23,048 nucleotides of DNA from an uncultured Akkermansia sp. (GCA_904501915.1 CAJGCV010000025.1:1-23048), one strand, 5' to 3'; counted from the stretch's first letter, positions 1 to 7,128 are shown. A program made the numbers and translations. Notes: generated by a model from the letters alone, not told the origin.

Positions 1-26
1 AGCAAGAGGCCCACGCAGAAGAGAAT

Positions 27-89
27 TCATCTATCACCCGCTGCGCAGGTGATAGAGATAAGTTCTGCTTCGCAGAGAGAATTTCCCGC
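27..89 (+). repeat. 63-bp direct repeat, copy A
   Basis: This matches 226-288 at 61 of 63 positions (differences at 62 and 80). It contains the CTATCACC hairpin, the TCTGC-TTC-GCAGA hairpin and the left part of a TCCCGC hairpin. In this copy the last hairpin has a 9-bp stem; in copy B the same hairpin has a 6-bp stem. Confidence 0.9.
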
Positions 90-225
90 CGCTGGTGCGG
101 CGGGAGATGGGGAAGCAAGAGGAGTGTAACCGGATGAAAACGCGCCAGATGGCGCGAGTGAAAGCGCAAACATGCGTTTACGCATGAAGAATGAAAACAC
201 GCCTTATGGCGTGTGAGAGGGGTAA

Positions 226-288
226 TCATCTATCACCCGCTGCGCAGGTGATAGAGATAATTTCTGCTTCGCAGAGAGCATTTCCCGC
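226..288 (+). repeat. 63-bp direct repeat, copy B
   Basis: Second copy of 27-89, offset by 199 bp. The duplication shows that the array grows or rearranges by segmental copying. The near identity of the two copies suggests a fairly recent event or maintained sequence. Confidence 0.9.
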
Positions 289-373
289 TGGCGCGGGAGA
301 TAATTTCGCAGCATGGCTGCGAGAGAATTTCGCCTGCGGCGAGATTACGCGAGATTACGCTCGAAGGTTTTCA

Positions 374-402
374 TTGACTGACGATGATAAATTTGCTAAA
401 AG
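374..402 (+). promoter_or_regulatory. Putative promoter of the chagasin-like/Nudix pair
   Basis: TTGACT (374-379), a 17-bp spacer, then TAAAAG (397-402). The predicted transcription start falls at about 409, exactly the second in-frame ATG of the gene, so a leaderless mRNA starting at 409 is likely. The -10 match is moderate. Confidence 0.5.
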
Positions 403-408
403 ATGGGC

Positions 409-786
409 ATGAAAACATGGGGTTCATTGATGTATGCAGCTTTGGTGGCGTTGCCTGTATTGGCTGCGGAGCCTGAGTGTATGTCGCTCCAGATGGAGGT
501 GGGGCAGACGCGTCGTGTGTTGCTGGATGGTAATGCGACTACGGGATATATGTGGAAGCTGGCAAAGGAGTTGCCTGCGGAGTCTCCGGTCTGCGTTTCT
601 CTGGGAGGAATTGAGCGGGATGATACGATGTGTTGCGGTGCGCCGACTCCGGTGACGCTGACGATGACTGGCATGAAGCCAGGAAAGGCGGTGGTGCATC
701 TTGTCTATGCGCGTCCTTGGGAGAAGGGAAAAGCTCCTGCGCGTGAAGCTGTGTTTACGGTGACGGTGCAGGCGCCTGCAAAGTGA
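409..786 (+). CDS. Chagasin-like (I42 family) cysteine protease inhibitor, secreted
   Basis: A 125-residue protein with a short N-terminal hydrophobic signal (about residues 4-20, cleavage likely after VLAA). Chagasin-family proteins bind papain-type cysteine proteases through three loops, and their signatures are visible: NATTGYMW (42-49, family pattern NPTTGYxW), a Gly/Pro-rich central loop GAPTPV (77-82) and RPWE (102-105). The domain has normal length and looks complete. ATG 403 would add two residues, but the promoter places transcription at about 409, so the later ATG is preferred. Three Cys residues in the mature part (Cys62 and the 75-76 pair) could form a disulfide. The gene overlaps the next one by four bases (GTGA). 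No cysteine protease gene lies in the window, so its target is unknown; protection of an exported protease or defence against host proteases are both inference. Confidence 0.82.
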   Translation: MKTWGSLMYAALVALPVLAAEPECMSLQMEVGQTRRVLLDGNATTGYMWKLAKELPAESPVCVSLGGIERDDTMCCGAPTPVTLTMTGMKPGKAVVHLVYARPWEKGKAPAREAVFTVTVQAPAK

Positions 787-1202
787 GTGTTTCGATGAAT
801 CGAGTGGGACTCAGGGTTGCGGCCGTGGTGGCGGCCGTGATTGTGGATGGTTCCGGGCATGTGCTGGCGGTGAAATGCCCGGAGCATAAGCACGGCGGCG
901 GCTGGGAGTTTCCTGGTGGTAAGATTGAGCCAGGGGAGGAGCCGACTGCTGCTGTGGCCCGGGAGATTGCTGAGGAACTCGGTGTGCAGGTGGCTGTGGG
1001 CGAGTTGCTGCACACGATTGAGTGGGATTACCCAGCTTTTCACCTGAGTATGCAGTGCTATGTGTGCCGCATTCTCCGCGGTGAGCTGCAGCTGCGCGAG
1101 CACAGCGAAGCCCGCTGGCTTGGCGCTGATTCGCTGCAGAGTGTGCCGTGGTTGCCGGCAGATGTGGATGTGTTGCCGTATGTGGCAGCATTATTGAAAT
1201 AA
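783..1202 (+). CDS. Nudix hydrolase, MutT/(d)NTP pyrophosphohydrolase-like
   Basis: A complete Nudix box is present at residues 46-68: Gly46, Glu52, then REIAEELGV with the metal-binding glutamates. It is preceded by the MutT-like GGGWEFPGGK. At 139 residues it is a single-domain enzyme resembling MutT, which removes oxidised or non-canonical nucleoside triphosphates such as 8-oxo-dGTP; the exact substrate cannot be read from sequence. The start is uncertain. GTG at 783 overlaps the preceding stop and implies translational coupling, while ATG at 795 (MNRVGLR, 135 residues) fits the family N-terminus equally well. No Shine-Dalgarno sequence precedes either. Pairing with an exported protease inhibitor is odd and may only reflect shared transcription. 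No hairpin terminator follows before the ffh promoter. Confidence 0.85.
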   Translation: MSVSMNRVGLRVAAVVAAVIVDGSGHVLAVKCPEHKHGGGWEFPGGKIEPGEEPTAAVAREIAEELGVQVAVGELLHTIEWDYPAFHLSMQCYVCRILRGELQLREHSEARWLGADSLQSVPWLPADVDVLPYVAALLK

Positions 1203-1227
1203 GGCTTTTTGCTGACGGCGTGGTTGC

Positions 1228-1256
1228 TTGACAGTATGAGCGTTTTTTGTTAAGTT
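1228..1256 (+). promoter_or_regulatory. Putative ffh promoter, leaderless geometry
   Basis: TTGACA (1228-1233), 17 bp, TAAGTT (1251-1256). The ffh ATG is at 1263, seven bases after the -10 box, so the predicted first nucleotide is the A of the start codon. No room remains for a ribosome binding site. Confidence 0.75.
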
Positions 1257-1262
1257 TCAGGC

Positions 1263-2789
1263 ATGTTTTCGCTTCTTTCTGATAAGCTTGATGATGCTTT
1301 CCGCAAAATGCGCGGGCTCAGTAAGATAACTGAGTCCAATATCAAGGATGCGCTGCGTGATGTGCGCATGGCGCTGCTGGATGCTGATGTGGAGTACAGC
1401 GTTGCGCGTGAGTTTATTGCGCATGTGAAGGAAGAGGCCATGGGTGAGAAGGTGCTCAAATCGGTGAAGCCGGGTGAGCAGATTGTGAAGATTTTCCGCG
1501 ACCAGCTGGCTGAGCTGCTGGGTGGCGATGCCGCGCCGCTGCAGTTGGAGCCCGCTCCTGCCCGCATTCTGGTGGTGGGGCTGAATGGTGCCGGTAAGAC
1601 GACTACGAGTGCCAAGCTGGCACGCCGCCTGAAGATGGAGGGGCATAAACCGCTGCTGGTGGCGTGTGACTTGATTCGCCCGGCGGCTATTGACCAGCTT
1701 GCAACGCTGGCGGGGCAGATTGAGGTGCCGGTGTATACGCCTTCCGCTTCGGAGAAGGATGTGATTCGGGTGGCGAAGGACGCGCTCAAATGGGCTGCCG
1801 GTCAGGAGCATGATGTGATTATCTTTGATACTGCCGGCCGCCAGGAGGTGGATGAGGAGCTGGTGGCGGAGCTGAAGAAGCTGGCTAAGTTCCTGGAGGC
1901 TCAGGAATCTCTGCTGGTGGCAGATGCCGCGACAGGCCAGCAGGCTGTGCGTGTGGCGCAGGCGTTTGACCAGGCGGTGGGGCTCACTGGTATCATCCTG
2001 ACCAAGCTGGATGGTGACGCCCGCGGTGGTGCGGCTCTTTCTATGCGCGCTATCACCGGCAAGCCCATCAAGTACATGGGCGAAGGCGAGAAGCTGGACA
2101 TGTTCGGTCCCTTTGTGCCGCAGCGCATGGCTGACCGTATCCTGGGCATGGGCGATATCGTGGGGCTGGTGGAAAAAGCTGCCGAGAAGATTGACCAGGA
2201 GTCCGCCATGAACTCGATGACCCGCATGATGAGCGGCGAGTTCAATTTTAATGATTTCCTGAGCCAGATGAAGATGATGCAGAGTCTGGGCCCGCTGGAG
2301 GGGCTTCTGGGGCTGCTGCCCGGCTTCAGTAAGATAAAGAAGCAACTGCCGGAGGGAGCCATGGACCCGAAGCGTATGAAGCGCATGGAGGCCATTGTGC
2401 TTTCCATGACCCCGGCAGAACGTGCTAACTACAAGTTGCTCATTCCGAGCCGACGTCGCCGCATTGCCAAGGGCTCCGGTGTGTCGGAGATTGAGGTGAA
2501 CCGCTTTATCAAGAACTTCAAGGAAATGAAGGAAATGATGGGCGGCAAGGGCAAGATGGGCGGCATGATGAAGAGTCTCATGAAGGGTGCCAAGGGAGGT
2601 ATGCCGGATATGAGCGCCATGATGAATGGCCAGGGCGGCGGTATGCCTGACATGAGCTCGCTTATGGGGCAGGGCGGTATGCCGGATATGAGCCAGATGC
2701 CCGATTTGTCTGCCCTGATGGGCGGCGGTGCCAAGCCAAAGATGCCCAAGGGTATAGGTGCTTTCAGCGGATTGTTCCGCAGACGCTGA
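1263..2789 (+). CDS. ffh: Signal recognition particle protein Ffh (SRP54)
   Basis: The GTPase of the signal recognition particle. It binds signal sequences and the SRP RNA and, with FtsY, delivers nascent membrane proteins to the translocon. Visible parts: N-terminal helical bundle (about 1-90); P-loop GLNGAGKTT (106-114); DTAGR (189-193); TKLDG (247-251); methionine-rich M domain from about 315, with the RNA-binding segment SRRRRIAKGSG (396-406). The protein has 508 residues, longer than the roughly 450 typical of Ffh. The extra length is a Gly/Met/Lys-rich tail (about 427-508) carrying repeated GMPDMS-type units. A strong promoter with the predicted start on the ATG precedes it. The next gene begins 9 bp downstream with a GGAG motif, so they probably form one transcript. 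No SRP RNA gene was seen nearby. Confidence 0.97.
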   Translation: MFSLLSDKLDDAFRKMRGLSKITESNIKDALRDVRMALLDADVEYSVAREFIAHVKEEAMGEKVLKSVKPGEQIVKIFRDQLAELLGGDAAPLQLEPAPARILVVGLNGAGKTTTSAKLARRLKMEGHKPLLVACDLIRPAAIDQLATLAGQIEVPVYTPSASEKDVIRVAKDALKWAAGQEHDVIIFDTAGRQEVDEELVAELKKLAKFLEAQESLLVADAATGQQAVRVAQAFDQAVGLTGIILTKLDGDARGGAALSMRAITGKPIKYMGEGEKLDMFGPFVPQRMADRILGMGDIVGLVEKAAEKIDQESAMNSMTRMMSGEFNFNDFLSQMKMMQSLGPLEGLLGLLPGFSKIKKQLPEGAMDPKRMKRMEAIVLSMTPAERANYKLLIPSRRRRIAKGSGVSEIEVNRFIKNFKEMKEMMGGKGKMGGMMKSLMKGAKGGMPDMSAMMNGQGGGMPDMSSLMGQGGMPDMSQMPDLSALMGGGAKPKMPKGIGAFSGLFRRR

Positions 2790-2798
2790 CGGAGAGCC

Positions 2799-4316
2799 AT
2801 GTTCCGGATTCTGCTGGCTTTGCTGATAAGTTGCCTGGCGGCGCACGCACTTCTGCCTGACCAGGTAGCGGTGGTGTACAATGCCGATTCAAAGCGCAGC
2901 GAGCAGTGTGCCCGGGCATATTGCAACAAGCGCGCCGTGCCTTTCAGTCGCATGGTAGCCATACGCGGTGTGAAGGGTGAAACTATCAGCCGCATGGATT
3001 TTGATGCAAAAATCCGCATAGCTTTGTTGCAGGCAGCCCAGGAGAAGAACTGGTGTCTGCCGGGAGCTCCCGGCCAGGGGCTGATTCCGATTCGGGCCAT
3101 GGTGCTCATGCCGGATTTGCCGCTTCGCGTCAAGGAGGATGCTGCCCCAGGCCAGAAACCGACGCATACAACGCAGAATTGTGCATCGGTTGATTCGGAG
3201 CTCATGGTGCTGGGTGTCCGATACGAGATCAAAGGCCCGCTGAATAATCCTTTCTTCAATAAGGAAGGCAGGGTGGAGGATGCGAAGCCGCCGGTACTGG
3301 CTGTGTGCCGCATTGACGCGCCGGATGATGCCACTATACGCCGCATGATTCAGTATCCGGCAGAGGTGGAGCGCCGCGGGCTCTGGGGATGGGCAGTAGT
3401 GGACCAGGGAGGACCATATGCTGAGGGTGATGCCGTGTTTACCGAAATTGCGCGACTGGCGCGTGACAAGGGGCAAGCCCTTTTTCACGAGGAATCCAAG
3501 GCGTTGTTGCCGGCTGCATTTCCGCTCATGCAGGATACTGCGGTATATTTCGGGTGGTATACGCGGTATGCCACCGGGCCGTTTCATCCTCAAACGCATG
3601 CAGATTTCCGCTTTGCGCCGGGGGCGGTGGCGTGCCACTTGCATTCATTCAGCGGTACTTCTGTGAAAAACGGTGGCACCTGGGTGGGGGCACTGCTGCA
3701 GCGTGGTGCTGCGGTGACTGTAGGTAATGTGTATGAGCCGCTGCTGACCGGGTGCGTACGTTTTGATGTGTTCTATGACCGCTTGCTGAAGGGGTATACA
3801 GTGGCTGAGGCTGCGCTCATGGCAACCCCGTGGATTTCCTGGCAGACGGTGGTGCTGGGTGACCCGCTTTACCGACCGTTTGAGGTGATGTGCCGCAATG
3901 CTGGTGATGCCCGGAATGTGTTTGTGCAATGGCGGCGCCTGATGACGCTTACCGGCGGCAATCGCGCCGGTTTACAGCAGAGTGTGCATGCATACATGAG
4001 CCGCCCCGAGGGTGCGCAGCTGATGGAAATGCTGGCCTGGCATCTGGCCGAACAGAAGGATTACAACGCCGCGGTGGAGGCGTTCGGGCAGGTTGCCCGG
4101 CGTGCTCAGAGTGAGCGTAACCGTGTGCGCGCGCAGTTGATGCAGGCTTCAGTGGCATTTATTGCAAAAGACACCCGTTATGGTCGCCAGCTGATGCAGA
4201 GCCTGCTGGAAAAAACGAGCCTGTCGCCGTTTCGTCCTGCTATTCAGAAAACGGCTGAAACCTATATGCCGGAGCTGCGCCCTGCGTCCAAACCCCAGCC
4301 CCAGAAGCAAAAGTAA
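2799..4316 (+). CDS. TIGR03790 family protein of unknown function, exported
   Basis: A 505-residue protein with an N-terminal signal (hydrophobic residues 3-18). I assign it to the TIGR03790 family, known mainly from Verrucomicrobia and Planctomycetes, from the early VAVVYNADSKRSEQCARAYC-type region (23-42), the FGWYTRYATGPF segment (251-262), HSFSGTSVKNGGTWVGALL (282-300) and the LGDPLYRPF hallmark (353-361). The C-terminal third (about 385-490) looks alpha-helical and TPR-like (AEQKDYNAAVEAFGQVARRA) and ends in a Pro/Gln/Lys-rich tail. No catalytic function is established for the family as far as I know, and I assign none. It lies 9 bp after ffh with GGAG six bases before the ATG, one of the few Shine-Dalgarno-like sites in the window. 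Co-transcription with ffh is likely but need not mean shared function. Confidence 0.8.
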   Translation: MFRILLALLISCLAAHALLPDQVAVVYNADSKRSEQCARAYCNKRAVPFSRMVAIRGVKGETISRMDFDAKIRIALLQAAQEKNWCLPGAPGQGLIPIRAMVLMPDLPLRVKEDAAPGQKPTHTTQNCASVDSELMVLGVRYEIKGPLNNPFFNKEGRVEDAKPPVLAVCRIDAPDDATIRRMIQYPAEVERRGLWGWAVVDQGGPYAEGDAVFTEIARLARDKGQALFHEESKALLPAAFPLMQDTAVYFGWYTRYATGPFHPQTHADFRFAPGAVACHLHSFSGTSVKNGGTWVGALLQRGAAVTVGNVYEPLLTGCVRFDVFYDRLLKGYTVAEAALMATPWISWQTVVLGDPLYRPFEVMCRNAGDARNVFVQWRRLMTLTGGNRAGLQQSVHAYMSRPEGAQLMEMLAWHLAEQKDYNAAVEAFGQVARRAQSERNRVRAQLMQASVAFIAKDTRYGRQLMQSLLEKTSLSPFRPAIQKTAETYMPELRPASKPQPQKQK

Positions 4317-4493
4317 GTGTCTGCCGACGCTATTCGGAGACATCGTCGCCGCTGGGAGAACTGGGAATACGCCATACCGCGGAGGGAATTCAACTTCTTG
4401 CATCAGATGGTGATATGCTGGTGGATTCACCGGTTATTACACCGGAGGATTTCATACAGCCATGATTCCGTGGCTTGCGACCATGTGAAATGA
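4317..4493 (+). CDS. Possible small ORF (58 codons) after the TIGR03790 gene
   Basis: A GTG directly after the preceding TAA opens a 58-codon frame rich in Arg, Trp and His, ending at TGA 4491-4493. Another frame is also open here up to about 4464 and reads with a fairly protein-like composition (ending DSPVITPEDFIQP), so the 177-bp gap may be a decayed gene end rather than a real small gene. No homology is recognised and no good ribosome binding site is seen. Low confidence. Confidence 0.15.
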   Translation: MSADAIRRHRRRWENWEYAIPRREFNFLHQMVICWWIHRLLHRRISYSHDSVACDHVK

Positions 4494-4522
4494 TTGACAA
4501 ACGGCCGGTGTGGGTGTAGATT
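4494..4522 (+). promoter_or_regulatory. Putative argD promoter, near-leaderless
   Basis: TTGACA (4494-4499), 17 bp, TAGATT (4517-4522), then ten bases to ATG 4533. The predicted transcription start is at about 4529, leaving about four leader bases. This also argues against the earlier in-frame start at 4494, which would lie inside the -35 box. Confidence 0.75.
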
Positions 4523-4532
4523 TGTGCCTGAT

Positions 4533-5771
4533 ATGAACGAACAGTATGTATTGCCGACGTATGGGCGCGCTCCGCTGGATGCTGCGCGTGGTGAGGGTTC
4601 CTACCTTTATGATACGGAGGGTCGCCGTTATGTGGATTTCTGCGCCGGCATTGCCACTTGTTCGCTGGGGCATTGCCACCCCGCTGTGGTGAAAGCGCTC
4701 ACCGAGCAGGCCAATACGCTGATGCATTGCTCGAATCTTTACGGTATACCCGGTCAGGCCAAGCTGGCAGAGCTGGTGGTTGAAAAGCTGATTGGCATTC
4801 CCGGCCGAGTGTTCTTCTGCAACTCCGGTGCGGAGGGCAACGAGGGTATGATCAAGACAGCTCGTCGCTTCGGGCATCGCCGCCCGGCGGCTGATGGTTC
4901 GCCCCGCTACGAGGTTATCACGTTCAATAAGAGTTTCCATGGGCGCACGCTGGGCACCCTGGCCGCCACCGGGCAGGAGAAAGTGCAGGTGGAATTCGAC
5001 CCTCTGCTTACCGGGTTCAAGTATGTGGATTTCAATGACCTGGAGGCTCTGAAGCAAGCCGTTTCGCCGGTCACCTGCGGCATCATGCTCGAAGCCGTGC
5101 AAGGCGAAGGCGGCGTGAACCCTGCAACACCCGAATTCCTGCGTGGTGTGGCTCAGCTTTGCAAGCAGCACGACCTCATGCTTATGATTGACGAGGTGCA
5201 GTGCGGCGTGGGACGCTGCGGCGCCACCATGGGCTGGAAGGCTGTCTGCCCTGAGGTGGAACCGGATTTGGTTTCCTGTGCCAAGGGAATTGGCGGTGGC
5301 TTCCCCATTGGTTGTTTCTGGGTGAGCAACCGCGCTATTGATGAGGCCGGTACCCCGCTTTCTTCTATCATGGGGCCGGGTTCACACGGCTCCACCTTTG
5401 GTGGCACTCCGCTGGCCTGTGCTACTTCGCTGGCGGTGGTGAGCGAAGTGCTGGAGCAGGGGCTTGTGGAGCGAGCTGCCCGCCTGGGTGCGCAGATTAA
5501 AGCCACGGTAGAGGGATGGAATCTTCCCTGTGTGGAAACAGTGCGCGGGCTTGGCCTGCTGCGTGGCGTGGGGCTTCGACCGGCTAGTTTCGAAGTGCCT
5601 GCCGGGCAGACGCCTGCAAGTCATGTGAACAATCTGTGCCGCGAGGCCGGTCTGCTGGCATGTCCCGCCGGACCCGATACGCTGCGCGTGATACCTGCAT
5701 TGAATGTGCCGGAGGAAACGCTGGCAGAAGGTCTGGAAATTCTTCGCTCTGTTCTTGTTTCTCTTAAATAA
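4533..5771 (+). CDS. argD: Acetylornithine aminotransferase (class III PLP aminotransferase)
   Basis: A 412-residue PLP enzyme that transfers the amino group between glutamate and N-acetylglutamate semialdehyde in arginine synthesis; in many bacteria it also serves as succinyldiaminopimelate aminotransferase for lysine. Visible motifs: N-terminal YxxDTEGRRYVDFCAGIA (about 24-41), NSGAEGNEG phosphate-binding region (97-105), FHGRTLG (135-141), cofactor-contacting MIDEVQ (218-223) and the Schiff-base lysine in SCAKGIGGG (Lys251). The last part retains RGLGLLRGV. ATG 4533 is chosen over 4494 because the -35 element occupies 4494-4499 and because family proteins begin near the YVLPTY segment. Close relatives (ornithine or 4-aminobutyrate aminotransferases) cannot be fully excluded, but the length and motifs fit ArgD best. 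A small ankyrin gene follows after 18 bp. Confidence 0.92.
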   Translation: MNEQYVLPTYGRAPLDAARGEGSYLYDTEGRRYVDFCAGIATCSLGHCHPAVVKALTEQANTLMHCSNLYGIPGQAKLAELVVEKLIGIPGRVFFCNSGAEGNEGMIKTARRFGHRRPAADGSPRYEVITFNKSFHGRTLGTLAATGQEKVQVEFDPLLTGFKYVDFNDLEALKQAVSPVTCGIMLEAVQGEGGVNPATPEFLRGVAQLCKQHDLMLMIDEVQCGVGRCGATMGWKAVCPEVEPDLVSCAKGIGGGFPIGCFWVSNRAIDEAGTPLSSIMGPGSHGSTFGGTPLACATSLAVVSEVLEQGLVERAARLGAQIKATVEGWNLPCVETVRGLGLLRGVGLRPASFEVPAGQTPASHVNNLCREAGLLACPAGPDTLRVIPALNVPEETLAEGLEILRSVLVSLK

Positions 5772-5789
5772 CCCAGCAAGGTTCCCGTT

Positions 5790-6380
5790 ATGCGCAAAAT
5801 GCATTATATTCCGATAGTCGGTGGCTTTTTCGGGGCCATTGGAGTGATGGCGGCGGTAGCGCTGGCGCCGTATATGCCCTCGCAGGCACAACTGGCACCA
5901 GAAGAAACCGCACTGCTGGCCGAATGGTCCAAGGTGGGCGATGCCTTATCCGTTCAGCGCATGGTGGAACACGGTGCTTGCGTGGAAGCTGCCGATGCCG
6001 AGGGGACAACCGCGCTCATGACCGCTGCCGGAGAGGGGCATATGGCCGTGGTGGAGGTGCTCATGATGCACAACGCGCAGGTGAATGCCGCAAACCAGCG
6101 GGGAGACACTGCTTTACACTTTGCTGTGCGTAATAATCAGGCTGCCGTGGTCGCCTATCTGCTGGAGCATGGGGCTGCCGTCGATGCCCGCAATGAGTCC
6201 GGTGTTACGCCGCTCATGGTGGCATGCTGGTCCGGGTTTGACGAACTGGTGCAGCAATTGCTGGCTGCCGGCGCAGATGCTGATGCGGTTGATGAGGAGG
6301 GCGTGAAAGCAGCCGGGCATGTACGAGAGGTACAGGATACGGCCACGCGCGAAAAGATACTCAGGCTTCTTGGGGCGTGA
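5790..6380 (+). CDS. Small exported or membrane-anchored ankyrin-repeat protein
   Basis: A 196-residue protein with one N-terminal hydrophobic segment (about residues 7-28, ending near PSQAQ), acting as a signal peptide or anchor. Ankyrin repeats follow from about residue 45 to 180, recognisable by TALMTAAGEGHMAVVEVLMMHNAQVNA-type, TALHFAVRNNQAAVVAYLLEHGAAV-type and TPLMVACWSGFDELVQQLLAAGADA-type units. Ankyrin repeats mediate protein contacts, so no enzymatic role is suggested. It lies 18 bp after argD and probably shares its transcript. ATG 5799 (MHYIP) is an alternative start. The last 20 bp overlap the end of the convergent TIGR02206 gene. A second ankyrin protein of similar design is encoded at 13485-14291. 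Confidence 0.85.
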   Translation: MRKMHYIPIVGGFFGAIGVMAAVALAPYMPSQAQLAPEETALLAEWSKVGDALSVQRMVEHGACVEAADAEGTTALMTAAGEGHMAVVEVLMMHNAQVNAANQRGDTALHFAVRNNQAAVVAYLLEHGAAVDARNESGVTPLMVACWSGFDELVQQLLAAGADADAVDEEGVKAAGHVREVQDTATREKILRLLGA

Positions 6381-7089
6381 GCTCGCATTCAGCCCGCTGC
6401 TGCTTCTTGTCCCGCACCGGGAGGCGCAGCAGGCAGAACAGGGCAAATGCCGGTATCTGCAGTAACAGGTAGTACCACGGTGCCGGTCCGGCGTAGTCAA
6501 GGATGCAGCCTGGCACCGGACTTTCCATGGTGAACCCGTAGTTGGTGGTGCTGAGAAGCAGGTTCACAGGATGGATGCACAGCAGGTATGCATCCATCAG
6601 CAACTGGGAGATGAGCACATCCCGCAGTCTGGCGCGCATGCCCAGCAGCAGGGGAACCGCCAGAGCTGCCGGCATCAGAATGCCATGCAGGCAGAAGAAG
6701 AAAATGTAGCGGAATGTGGGAAAATCGGCCTTCAGCGCCGGTGTGATGAGCCCTTGCAGGCATGCGGTAAGAGCACCGAAATAAAGAAGCCAGCATGCTG
6801 CTCGGTTCCGCGTCCAGAGTGCTACGACTGCCACCAGGAGCATCATGCTGCAGAAATGCAGCGGGAGATTCTGTTCCCAGCTGCCGTGGTATTGGGTCAG
6901 AAGAATGTAGGAGGAATCTGCTACGTAGATTAAGGCCACAACAACAGCCAGCATTCGGCATACCTTCTGGCGGAACTCAAGAGGTTTGCGAATGGCTCCG
7001 CCGATAATGCCGAATGTTACCAGAGCCGTGGCAATGATAGCGCCCCAGTGAGCGGCAGACCAGCGTACGAATCCTTCTGTTGCTTCCAT
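6361..7089 (-). CDS. TIGR02206 (YwaF-like) integral membrane protein
   Basis: A 242-residue protein with about seven hydrophobic segments. The family signature WEQNLPLHFCSMM is present, as is the late NYGF...DYAGPAPWYYLLL region typical of TIGR02206/YwaF proteins, whose function is not known. An earlier in-frame ATG (7128) would add 13 residues, but it lies inside the putative promoter (-35 at 7123-7128, -10 at 7100-7105). The start MEATEGF at 7089 is therefore preferred, giving a mRNA with only a few leader bases. The gene has its own promoter, immediately after the stop of the upstream transporter gene. Its end overlaps the ankyrin gene on the other strand by 20 bp. Confidence 0.82.
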   Translation of the reverse strand: MEATEGFVRWSAAHWGAIIATALVTFGIIGGAIRKPLEFRQKVCRMLAVVVALIYVADSSYILLTQYHGSWEQNLPLHFCSMMLLVAVVALWTRNRAACWLLYFGALTACLQGLITPALKADFPTFRYIFFFCLHGILMPAALAVPLLLGMRARLRDVLISQLLMDAYLLCIHPVNLLLSTTNYGFTMESPVPGCILDYAGPAPWYYLLLQIPAFALFCLLRLPVRDKKQQRAECELTPQEA

Positions 7090-7099
7090 ATCGCGGAGA

Positions 7100-7128
7100 A
7101 GTATAATGCACCTGGGTCGAAAAGTCAA
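7100..7128 (-). promoter_or_regulatory. Putative promoter of the TIGR02206 gene
   Basis: On the minus strand: TTGACT (7123-7128), 17 bp, TATACT (7100-7105), then ten bases to the ATG at 7089. The -35 box touches the stop codon of the upstream gene. The predicted leader is about 3-4 bases. Confidence 0.75.

Larger units (their letters stand above)
1..360. repeat. Tandem array of ~11 short hairpins with conserved linkers
   Basis: No convincing gene lies here. The stretch is a chain of perfect short inverted repeats with 3-9 base loops. Arms are: 31-38/48-55, 64-68/72-76, 84-92/97-105, 141-146/151-156, 171-176/181-186, 197-203/208-214, 230-237/247-254, 263-267/271-275, 283-288/293-298, 306-312/316-322 and 330-334/338-342. 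Many are followed by a linker close to GAGAATTT or GATAATTT, and several are preceded by TTTC, so a TTTC/GAGA outer stem with one wobble recurs. Stem sequences differ between units but pairing stays perfect. Which strand is transcribed, if any, is not visible. The array begins at or before the window edge. I do not recognise it as a named family; REP-like elements, a structured RNA or remnants of hairpin-ended mobile DNA are possible. Confidence 0.75.

Noticed and set aside
1..360. CRISPR array
   Set aside because: The recurring parts are only ~8 bases and the variable parts are palindromes, the reverse of CRISPR design. No cas genes are present.
191..412. 73-codon plus-strand frame across the hairpin array
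   Set aside because: It runs through repeated hairpins and linkers, has no promoter or family resemblance, and its end overlaps the chagasin-like start. It is a by-product of repeats without stop codons.
1203..1262. SRP RNA gene next to ffh
   Set aside because: The gap is filled by the ffh promoter; no SRP RNA-like GGAA-tetraloop hairpin is present.
1257..2846. 529-codon minus-strand frame opposite ffh
   Set aside because: Composition is His/Gln/Leu-rich as expected for the antisense of a GC-biased gene; ffh on the plus strand has all SRP54 motifs.
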